A stretch of 12,672 bases of DNA from assembly GCF_004769575.1 (NCBI RefSeq), contig NZ_RQGA01000016.1, forward strand, positions 1 through 12,672. Reading direction: 5' to 3'. Origin of the DNA: Leptospira perdikensis (GTDB taxonomy: Bacteria; Spirochaetota; Leptospiria; Leptospirales; Leptospiraceae). Below are positions 7,625 to 12,672 of this stretch, piece by piece. Both the position numbers and the translations under genes were made by a program. Below the pieces are notes generated by a model. That model saw only the letters and a list, made by a program, of their open reading frames with translations. It was not told where the DNA came from and did no database searches. Each line of letters begins with the position of its first letter. Within the stretch, counting starts at the first letter, position 1.

Positions 7625-8023
7625 TTAAATATTAAGTTTAGCTAGAGATTCTAAAGTATTCTTAATCTCTTCTAATTTGTATTTTCCTTCTGCAACTCCA
7701 ATAACGAAGTCATAGAGAATTTCATTTGAATCAGGAACGTCATATCCATTAATATCGAGAAATACTAGTGAAGATGCTAAGGCGACTCTTTTGTTCCCGT
7801 CCAAAAAGGGATGATTCTTACATAGATAGAATAAGTATGCTGCAGCTTTATCAAATAAGGAAGGATGTAAACTTACACCATCAAAAGTAGTCATTGGTTG
7901 ATTAATTGCCGATTCTAAGAGTCCATAATCACGAATATCGGCTGCTCCACCATACATTTCAATTTGGTTTTTATGTATAAGTATTACGTCCTCAATAGAG
8001 AGAAAAATTGTATCATCCAGCAT
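7625..8023 (-). CDS. doc: Doc-family toxin (Fic fold)
   Basis: A 132-residue protein, the usual length for Doc. It has IHKNQIEMYGG near the N-terminus, RDYGLLESAINQP (31-43) and the Fic motif HPFLDGNKR (71-79), which keeps His71 and the D/N-G-N-K-R core. Doc toxins phosphorylate elongation factor Tu and so stop translation. The start ATG follows the antitoxin stop directly (TAA then ATG), so the two are translationally coupled, antitoxin first as in phd-doc. The protein ends 14 bases before the repeat core. Toxin-antitoxin cassettes are common in large integrons and are thought to prevent loss of array segments. Family call is firm; activity is inferred from the intact motif. Confidence 0.93.
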   Translation of the reverse strand: MLDDTIFLSIEDVILIHKNQIEMYGGAADIRDYGLLESAINQPMTTFDGVSLHPSLFDKAAAYLFYLCKNHPFLDGNKRVALASSLVFLDINGYDVPDSNEILYDFVIGVAEGKYKLEEIKNTLESLAKLNI

Positions 8024-8236
8024 TTATTGCGCTAGTTTTTTGAGAGTTTTTCCGTGTGCTTTATTAATCTTATCTAAAGATTTAGCTAAATTCTTCTCAA
8101 TTGGTTTGATAATTAAAGATTTACCATCAGTAGTAACTTCGAGCGTAGAATTTTGATCAATTTTTAGTAGTTCAAGAATAGGTTTCTCAATAACTAAAGC
8201 GGAGCTGTTTCCGTGTTGTACGAGTTTTTTTAACAT
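8024..8236 (-). CDS. AbrB/MazE-type antitoxin of the Doc pair
   Basis: A 70-residue protein from ATG 8236. Residues 1-48 (KLVQHGNSSALVIEKPILELL, then STLEV...LIIKPI) are a SpoVT-AbrB swapped-hairpin DNA-binding domain. The short basic helical tail (KINKAHGKTLKKLAQ) is the likely Doc-binding part. A longer reading from 8284 would add sixteen residues, but that stretch is the AT-rich upstream region with two inverted repeats, which fits an operator better. The partner of classical Doc is Phd; here an AbrB-type antitoxin takes that place, a known alternative. It probably represses its own promoter together with Doc. Confidence 0.85.
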   Translation of the reverse strand: MLKKLVQHGNSSALVIEKPILELLKIDQNSTLEVTTDGKSLIIKPIEKNLAKSLDKINKAHGKTLKKLAQ

Positions 8237-8252
8237 ATACAAGCCTGTATTA

Positions 8253-8303
8253 ACAATGTAATAACATTGTATAAACAATTTCAATCAAAAAATGAAATTG
8301 TTT
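8253..8303. promoter_or_regulatory. Likely operator region of the antitoxin-doc operon (two inverted repeats)
   Basis: The first inverted repeat is ACAATGT / ACATTGT with a 4-base gap (8253-8270). The second has 11-base arms, AAACAATTTCA / TGAAATTGTTT, with a 9-base gap (8273-8303). Both lie just upstream of the antitoxin start in AT-rich DNA, where AbrB-type antitoxins bind to autoregulate. The -35 and -10 boxes cannot be assigned with confidence. Confidence 0.6.
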
Positions 8304-8419
8304 GAATTTAGTAAATCAGTAAAATTCTACAGAAATTAGATTTTTGGAGTAATTTGAAATGATTGTCTTTCATCTCTTAACTGCATTTTTATATTCAAAA
8401 TCGTTTTTTAGGCTATGTC

Positions 8420-8583
8420 GTATAACGAACTAGGGGAGACGACGTTCCTCGAAGCTGAGCCTCCGTAGGAGGCGTTAGCGTCGGCGCGAATCTTGCGGAT
8501 GCAGGAGACGTGACGGAGAGGAATGTGGCGCAGCCCGAACGAGGCCGTAAGTGCCGAAGTGAAGCGTTTCCCCGTTGTTATAC
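8420..8583 (-). repeat. attC-like site S7
   Basis: Cores are GTATAAC (8420-8426) and GTTATAC (8577-8583), about 164 bases. L arms are GGGGAGACG against GGGGAAACG. The inner hairpin is GCCTCC/GGAGGC inside GCTGAG/CGTTAGC. GTGGCGCAGCC replaces the usual GTGTCGCAGAC, a paired exchange. It is the 3' repeat of the first DUF2007-type cassette. Confidence 0.85.
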
Positions 8584-8667
8584 GCCGTTTTTAAGTTCTA
8601 AAATTAGAAACATAAAATTGGTCATTGTAAGTTTCTATAATATTTTGTTTTCTAGGAATTGAAAAGA

Positions 8668-9438
8668 CTAGTAAGCTCTTTCGGATTCGTCAAATCTATA
8701 ATCTTTGTTTATATCTTTGTATTTTTTTAGTAAAATCCCGTTTTTATCGTATAATATCCATTCATCGTAATTTCCATCTTGGTCAAAGTCTATAAACTCG
8801 CTTATTTTTGTTCCAAATTTATCGTATAAGATTTCGATGGTATCGAATTCAAGATTATATGGATTTAGATACTCTGACTTTAAAATTCCTTCGAAATTAA
8901 AATACTTAGCATATTTTCGTATATCTGAGTTGTTTTCGAAACATTCTTCTGACAATAGTATAAGATTACTTTTACTATACCCTCGAAGACAATTATCATC
9001 ATTATCAAAGTCGTACTCAATAGAAGAATTAGTAATTGAATTTTTTAATTTTATGTTTTTATCGATTTGGGTAAGGAAAAGTATAAAAAAGAAAATATTT
9101 GATATTAATAAAATACCACATAGTAAGTTTAAAAGAGCAATTTTGTCTTTTTTAAGTGAGATTTTTTTTATACTTTCATATCGGTTTAGTTTTTTATTGT
9201 CAAAAGTGTTTTCTTCAATTGAGTCTTCAATTTCGATTCCAGTTTCGATGATATTAATGGCATTTTCAAAGTCATCATCTGCCACATAAACTTCAATTAA
9301 ATTAGAGTGTCTTGGTATAACTCCATTTAAAACATCTAAGTCCTCTCCCTTTGTGGTAACTCTAAGATTTTGTGATTTTAGAGCAGATTCGATGATCTTG
9401 ATTTTTGTATAGTCAATTGAAGTAAAAACTAATTTCAA
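8668..9438 (-). CDS. DUF2007-type N-domain membrane protein with Asp-rich C-terminus
   Basis: A 256-residue protein. Residues 1-68 (KLVFTSIDY, KIIESAL, KGEDLDVLNGVIP, IEVYVADDDFENAINII) match the DUF2007 putative signal-transducing domain, a small ferredoxin-like fold. One membrane helix lies at about 101-123. The C-terminal part has Cys150 and Cys166, and Asp-rich loops (FIDFDQDGNYDEW and DINKDYRFDE) like calcium-binding DxDxDG loops. The start is TTG, chosen because the protein then aligns from residue 1 with the ATG-started paralogue at 11705-12481; AAGGA lies upstream. The N-domain would be cytosolic and the C-terminal part outside, by inference. An 84-base tail at 8584-8667 with a small palindrome separates the stop from the repeat. 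Confidence 0.75.
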   Translation of the reverse strand: MKLVFTSIDYTKIKIIESALKSQNLRVTTKGEDLDVLNGVIPRHSNLIEVYVADDDFENAINIIETGIEIEDSIEENTFDNKKLNRYESIKKISLKKDKIALLNLLCGILLISNIFFFILFLTQIDKNIKLKNSITNSSIEYDFDNDDNCLRGYSKSNLILLSEECFENNSDIRKYAKYFNFEGILKSEYLNPYNLEFDTIEILYDKFGTKISEFIDFDQDGNYDEWILYDKNGILLKKYKDINKDYRFDESERAY

Positions 9439-9479
9439 CGTTGTTATTCCTTTTTCTGAAACAATATTTTAAAAATGTC

Positions 9480-9642
9480 GTATAACGAACTAGGGGAGAC
9501 GACGTTCCTCGACCCTGAGTCCCGGAGGGACGTTAGGGACTGGCTCGTAGCTTGCGTATGCGAGCGAGTGACAGAAGGGGAATGTGGCGTAGCCCGAACG
9601 AGGCCGTAAGTGCCGAAGTGAAGCGTTTCCCCGTAGTTATAC
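9480..9642 (-). repeat. attC-like site S8
   Basis: Cores are GTATAAC (9480-9486) and GTTATAC (9636-9642), about 163 bases. It is of the S7 type at both ends (GGGGAGACG / GGGGAAACG) but has the common GTCCC/GGGAC inner hairpin. The DUF5677-like gene's stop codon lies inside the right core. Confidence 0.85.
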
Positions 9643-10509
9643 GGCGTTGATTTTCTCAGAGTTTATTTCCTCTAAAAAACTTGTTCGGTCGTTTAATTTT
9701 AATTGCAGATTTACTAACTCTTCACTGATTCTTTCGAAACTTGAAATTGATAGGCGAAATCTTATTTTGCTATGAAATATTACGATTTTTAGTGTGTCAA
9801 AAATCATAAATATAGGCATTGTGATCATATTAAATAATCCAGAGAATTCCTCTTCATCGAAGGAGTCTTTAGTTTGATAATAATCTCCGGCACTTGGGCT
9901 GCCATGTACAAACATTGAGCATTCTCCGTAATACTTTAAAACCATTTCAAAGTGATCGTAGATTTCCGAATGTTCTTTGAATCTGCTAGACACATGTTTA
10001 ATTATGTTCTTTACATTAAATTGATTTATCGCGCTTTCAATTTCATTCTTCTGTAAATGGCGTACATTAGGAAAATGTTTATATATTTCGTCCCATAAAT
10101 TAATTTTTTCTTCTTCGGTTAAATAATTGTGAATATTTTTATTTTTAACTGAAGTTATAAACTCTTCAATTTGGCCATACAGATGATAGTTTATTGACAG
10201 ATTGATTTTTTCATCAAAATTGAGTATAATGTATTGGGCTTTTAGGTAATGTTCTAGTAGGCTTCGAAAAAGAATTCTCGATTGATAATATGATTTGTTT
10301 TTTAATAATCTAGTTATGGTAACGTAAGTATCCGAGCAACGAAAAAGTAGGTATAAAGCATCTCGCGCTTCTAATAATTCTTTACTATTTTTGAGATAGC
10401 TATTTATTAATAATACATCGTTTTCGATTATTCTCCAAAATTTTAGGTATATATTGTGGCAGCTATCGCATGATTTTTCAAGTGTTTTAAACTCATAGAT
10501 AGATTTCAT
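9637..10509 (-). CDS. DUF5677-like helical protein
   Basis: A 290-residue, mostly helical protein. Two segments fit the DUF5677 pattern as I recall it: RILFRSLLEHYLKAQYI (78-94) and YYGECSMFVHGSP (193-205). The function of that family is unknown to me; the Arg/Glu and His-Gly positions hint at a HEPN-like helical fold, but I do not claim it. The TAA stop falls inside the repeat core (GTATAAC read on the minus strand), so the gene fills the cassette to its last bases. The start ATG is only about 23 bases from the upstream core, with no visible ribosome binding site. Sole gene of its cassette. Confidence 0.65.
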   Translation of the reverse strand: MKSIYEFKTLEKSCDSCHNIYLKFWRIIENDVLLINSYLKNSKELLEARDALYLLFRCSDTYVTITRLLKNKSYYQSRILFRSLLEHYLKAQYIILNFDEKINLSINYHLYGQIEEFITSVKNKNIHNYLTEEEKINLWDEIYKHFPNVRHLQKNEIESAINQFNVKNIIKHVSSRFKEHSEIYDHFEMVLKYYGECSMFVHGSPSAGDYYQTKDSFDEEEFSGLFNMITMPIFMIFDTLKIVIFHSKIRFRLSISSFERISEELVNLQLKLNDRTSFLEEINSEKINAV

Positions 10510-10531
10510 TTAGTTTAATTTAATCAATGCC

Positions 10532-10693
10532 GTATAACGAACTAGACTTAACGACGTTCCCTGACCCTGAGTCCCGGACGGGACGTTAGGGACTGGCACG
10601 TAGCTTGCGATTGCAGGCGAGTGACAGAAGGGGAATGTGTCGTAGACCGAGCGAGGGCACGTCCCGAAGCGAAGCGTTAAGTCGCTGTTATAC
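10532..10693 (-). repeat. attC-like site S9
   Basis: Cores are GTATAAC (10532-10538) and GTTATAC (10687-10693), about 162 bases. L arms pair as GACTTAACG. It is the 3' repeat of the HigBA cassette. Confidence 0.85.
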
Positions 10694-10740
10694 GCCGTTT
10701 CCGATTGAGAATATTTATTTGAGCCACGGATGGCGTTTTT

Positions 10741-11064
10741 TTAGGCTCTTAATAAAACAAATTCTTCATTGTTTTTCTTTTTTTTGGGAACAGCTTTAAT
10801 TTCAACATCGAAACCACAAGCATGAACATAGTCGACTAGTGTGGAGATTTTGATATCCGACCTAGACTCAATTCTAGAAACACTAACCTGAGAAAAACCA
10901 TCGACATCAGTTTGCTTGATCCCTTGTTTTTGTCTAAGCTCAGCCAGTTTCAATTTGAAAATTTGTTTTTGAGCGTCAGCTTTTGCTTGATCTATAATAT
11001 CTTGAGAAACAAATTTATTAAGATCTGTATCAAAACTTTTTAATTCTTTTCTCTTCTTGATCAT
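10741..11064 (-). CDS. higA: HigA-type antitoxin (Xre-family HTH)
   Basis: A 107-residue protein. Residues about 40-88 form an Xre helix-turn-helix: LAELRQKQGIKQTDVDGFS, then QVSVSRIESRSDIKISTLVDYVHACG. The N-terminal ~38 residues are helical and charged and may contact the toxin. It starts two bases after the last base of the toxin stop codon, with GGGAG in the toxin tail as ribosome binding site. The toxin-first order is diagnostic of HigBA. It should neutralise HigB and repress the promoter at about 11412-11439. Confidence 0.88.
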   Translation of the reverse strand: MIKKRKELKSFDTDLNKFVSQDIIDQAKADAQKQIFKLKLAELRQKQGIKQTDVDGFSQVSVSRIESRSDIKISTLVDYVHACGFDVEIKAVPKKKKNNEEFVLLRA

Positions 11065-11065
11065 T

Positions 11066-11404
11066 TTATAAATCTCCCAAATATTCAGAATATAATTCTT
11101 CCGATTTTTTAATCATTGTTGGATAGAATTTCTTAGAAGTGGCTTTATTGCCACCAATGAGTAAAATAGCATTTCTCTTTGGATCAAAAACGAAAAAAAT
11201 CCTATAAGGTCTATTTTTGCTATTAACTCTAAGTTCCTTCAAATTTTTAATTTTAGAACCCGTAATTGTATCGACATGAGGTCTTCCAAGTCTAGGTCCA
11301 AATTCTTTAAGAATCTCGATAGAAACTAAAATATCCTTTTTAGCATCGTTATCGAGATTTTTTAACCAAAGAACTAATTCTCCGGTTCTTTTTATTTCAT
11401 ACAC
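11066..11404 (-). CDS. higB: HigB/RelE-family mRNA interferase toxin
   Basis: A 112-residue protein of the RelE/HigB (phage Gp49-like) family: WLKNLD at the start, a helix with IEILKEFGPRLGRP, then KELRVNSKNRPYRIFFVFDP and ILLIGGNKATSKKFYPTMI. Such toxins cut mRNA on the ribosome. The conserved Arg in YRIFF and the Lys-rich segment near the end are kept. The start codon is GTG at 11404; no in-frame ATG lies nearby. A strong promoter ends only seven bases upstream, so the mRNA probably starts at or next to the GTG and is leaderless. This is one of the few cassettes here with a visible promoter of its own, as expected for a toxin-antitoxin cassette. Confidence 0.88.
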   Translation of the reverse strand: MYEIKRTGELVLWLKNLDNDAKKDILVSIEILKEFGPRLGRPHVDTITGSKIKNLKELRVNSKNRPYRIFFVFDPKRNAILLIGGNKATSKKFYPTMIKKSEELYSEYLGDL

Positions 11405-11411
11405 TTAGAGT

Positions 11412-11439
11412 AATATAACGTGCAGGTAATGTATGTCAA
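11412..11439 (-). promoter_or_regulatory. Sigma70-type promoter of higBA
   Basis: Read on the minus strand, TTGACA (11434-11439) and TATATT (11412-11417) are 16 bases apart, close to consensus. The -10 box ends seven bases before the GTG start of higB, which predicts a leaderless transcript. Confidence 0.75.
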
Positions 11440-11478
11440 GAACTAAGTAATGGAATTTTTCCATCTTTTTTCATTCTT

Positions 11479-11505
11479 ACGGGCACGGACGCCCGTTCTT
11501 TTTTT
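11479..11505 (+). terminator. Rho-independent terminator facing against the genes
   Basis: ACGGGC, a six-base loop and GCCCGT are followed by TTCTTTTTTT on the plus strand. On the minus strand no T-run follows, so it would stop plus-strand transcription, opposite to every gene. It lies between the higBA promoter and repeat S10. Confidence 0.6.
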
Positions 11506-11522
11506 GATCTTTCGGAAATGTC

Positions 11523-11685
11523 GTATAACGAACTAGACTAACCGACGTAGGCTGGCCCTGAGTCCCTGGAAGGGACGTTAGGGATTGGCACGAGGCTTGC
11601 ATAAGCAAGAGGAGTGACAAAAGCCTATGTGTCGGAGACCGAGCGAGGGCACGTCCCGAAGCGAAGCGTTTCCCCGTTGTTATAC
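11523..11685 (-). repeat. attC-like site S10 (mosaic)
   Basis: Cores are GTATAAC (11523-11529) and GTTATAC (11679-11685), about 163 bases. The left part follows S3 (CTAACCG, GTAGGCTGG). The segment before the right L arm (GGGCACGTCCCG) follows S9. The right arm (CGTTTCCCCG) follows S7 and S8. The two L arms therefore do not pair, unlike in the other sites. Confidence 0.8.
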
Positions 11686-11704
11686 GCTGGTTTGAAAGTA
11701 TAGG

Positions 11705-12481
11705 TTATTTAAGTTCATTAATTTCGAATCTGAAATTTCCATTAGTATCTTTATATTTTTTTTTCGAAAATCCATCATGATCGTATTCTATAAGTTCGTC
11801 AAAAATTCCATCTTTATCACTATCAATGTATTCAAAGATTTTTTTACCGTAATAATCATATGTAATTTCTTTTGTATCAAATTCCAATAATTCCGGATTA
11901 AAAACTTCACTGATAAGATTACCATTGATGTTGTAATATTTTGCGTTTTTCCTAATTCCTGTAGATCTATCATAACATTGCGTAGATATCGGAATTCTTT
12001 CGTAATTTTCGCTTTTTAAACTCTCGTATAAGCAGTTATCCTCGTTGCTGAAATAGTAGTTCATATTTGGGCTGAATGTTGCGTTGTAGAATTTTTTAAA
12101 ATTGTCAATTTCGAGAAGATAGAGAACCAGAAACACGACAGATGTTATCGCTAGAATCGCAGATGAAAATTTGTATAATGCTAGTTTGTCTTTTTCTTTA
12201 GCTAATGCTTTTATTGCGTCATATTTATTATTAGGAATTTCATCGATTTTATCTTCTTCAAATAGTCGATTTGGACTTTTTGCATTTTCAATAATAGAAA
12301 TTGCATCATCAAATTCTTCTTCATTTACATATAATTCCAAAAGATTAGAATTTCTAGGAATAATACCATTTAAAACATCTAAATCTTCGCCTTTTAGTAT
12401 AGATTTTATTCCATTTGCTAATAGTGTAGATTCGATTATTTTGATTTTATTGTAATCTATTGAAGTGAATACTAATTTCAT
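11705..12481 (-). CDS. DUF2007-type N-domain membrane protein, paralogue of 8668-9438
   Basis: A 258-residue protein, collinear with the product of 8668-9438. It shares KLVFTSIDY, the KIIES segment, KGEDLDVLNG and IIPRNSNL in the DUF2007-type domain (1-68). One membrane helix lies at about 101-123. The shared C-terminal part has a conserved Cys pair (Cys150, Cys169), the NLEFDT/LLEFDT-type segment and Asp loops (YIDSDKDGIFDE, DTNGNFRFE). ATG 12481 has no strong ribosome binding site. Two divergent copies in one array point to an old duplication or to two captures of related cassettes. Role unknown; a membrane protein with a cytosolic DUF2007-type domain and an external, possibly calcium-binding part is the inferred layout. 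Confidence 0.75.
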   Translation of the reverse strand: MKLVFTSIDYNKIKIIESTLLANGIKSILKGEDLDVLNGIIPRNSNLLELYVNEEEFDDAISIIENAKSPNRLFEEDKIDEIPNNKYDAIKALAKEKDKLALYKFSSAILAITSVVFLVLYLLEIDNFKKFYNATFSPNMNYYFSNEDNCLYESLKSENYERIPISTQCYDRSTGIRKNAKYYNINGNLISEVFNPELLEFDTKEITYDYYGKKIFEYIDSDKDGIFDELIEYDHDGFSKKKYKDTNGNFRFEINELK

Positions 12482-12513
12482 TTTGTTTCTGTTTTGATTT
12501 TTTTCAAACTTGC

Positions 12514-12672
12514 GTATAACGAACTAGACTTAACGACGTTCCTCGACCCTGAGTCTCGGAGAGACGTTAGGGACTGGCACGTAGCTTGCGTTTGCGAGCG
12601 AGTGACAGAAGAGGAATGTGTCGCAGACCGAGCGAGGGCTAGTCCCGAAGCGAAGCGTTAAGTCGCTGTTAT
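12514..12672 (-). repeat. attC-like site S11 (last two core bases beyond the window)
   Basis: The left core GTATAAC is at 12514-12520 and the right core is cut after GTTAT at 12672. L arms pair as GACTTAACG, and the inner hairpin is GTCTC/GAGAC, a compensated variant of GTCCC/GGGAC. It belongs to a cassette outside the window on the right. Confidence 0.8.

Larger units (their letters stand above)
1..12672 (-). mobile_element. Integron-type gene cassette array (interior, no integrase)
   Basis: Eleven minus-strand cassettes are separated by GC-rich palindromic repeats with core GTTATGC or GTTATAC. The inferred crossover points (the G of the core, read on the minus strand) are at 973, 2099, 3896, 4847, 6181, 7454, 8426, 9486, 10538, 11529 and 12520. 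Each cassette holds one or two genes with the repeat at their 3' side, the standard cassette plan. The core departs from the consensus GTTRRRY by a T at the fifth base. Each cassette carries the same core variant and a private extension at both ends, as expected if it once was a circle closed at this site. No intI, attI or common promoter is visible, and the array continues past both edges. Gene orientation suggests the integrase end is to the right. Confidence 0.85.

Noticed and set aside
8237..8284. Upstream extension of the antitoxin reading frame to an ATG at 8284
   Set aside because: The added residues do not belong to the AbrB domain and the DNA there holds inverted repeats typical of an operator.
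8837..9289. Plus-strand ORF of 150 codons
   Set aside because: It is antisense to the DUF2007-type gene at 8668-9438, Ser/Phe-rich as expected for the complement of Asp/Lys/Glu-rich coding DNA, and lacks family motifs.
10723..10743. Possible terminator GCCA-CGGA-TGGC followed by a T-run on the plus strand
   Set aside because: The stem has only four pairs and faces against the genes. Too weak to call.
10605..10799. Plus-strand ORF of 64 codons starting MRLQASDRRGMC
   Set aside because: It is the same repeat-derived reading as at 2165-2365 and runs antisense into higA. The conserved peptide reflects selection on DNA folding, not coding.
11788..11973. Minus-strand ORF of 61 codons in another frame
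   Set aside because: It lies wholly inside the DUF2007-type gene at 11705-12481 and has no motif or start signal.
12171..12455. Plus-strand ORF of 94 codons
   Set aside because: It is antisense to the second DUF2007-type gene, with the same Ser-rich shadow composition.
1..12672. CRISPR array or insertion-sequence ends as an explanation for the repeats
   Set aside because: The repeats are about 160 bases and palindromic, spaced 0.8-1.7 kb apart by single genes. There is no transposase, and target duplications are not seen; the private end matches are inverted, not direct.

Overview
This window is the interior of a chromosomal integron-type gene cassette array. GC-rich imperfect palindromes (attC-like sites, ten complete and one at each window edge) alternate with eleven AT-rich cassettes. 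All fourteen credible genes lie on the minus strand, so the array reads from high to low coordinates. No integrase gene or attI site is visible. By the usual layout they would lie beyond the right edge. The strongest evidence for cassettes is that the two ends of each inter-repeat segment match each other better than the two ends of each repeat do. The first six cassettes have core GTTATGC and the last five GTTATAC at both of their ends, and the repeat between the groups has one of each.

The host cannot be fixed from the sequence. The AT-rich coding style, a Leptospira-like secreted protein, the DUF2007-type proteins and a recollection of similar repeat-derived spurious ORFs suggest a spirochaete near Leptospira. 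This is inference.

Layout from the left: (1) PIN-domain protein with a C-terminal Cys cluster; (2) unknown protein with a possible nuclease-like core; (3) GHKL ATPase ending in a HEPN-like R-x4-H motif; (4) small secreted protein; (5) two genes, a winged-helix-like protein and a stand-alone class III nucleotide cyclase; (6) SEFIR (TIR-like) protein; (7) AbrB-type antitoxin with Doc/Fic toxin; (8) DUF2007-type membrane protein; (9) DUF5677-like protein; (10) HigBA toxin-antitoxin pair with its own promoter; (11) a paralogue of the cassette 8 protein.

The contents look like a mobile store of defence and stability modules. Two toxin-antitoxin cassettes would stabilise the array, and SEFIR, GHKL-HEPN, PIN and cyclase proteins are types often found in anti-phage systems. 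The most unusual feature is structural. In all eleven cassettes the palindrome continues 10-13 bases past the 7-base core into cassette-private sequence. It ends at about position 18 and carries an invariant A/G difference at position 11, which would be a G-T wobble on the strand that folds in known integrons. I know of no described integron with this feature.
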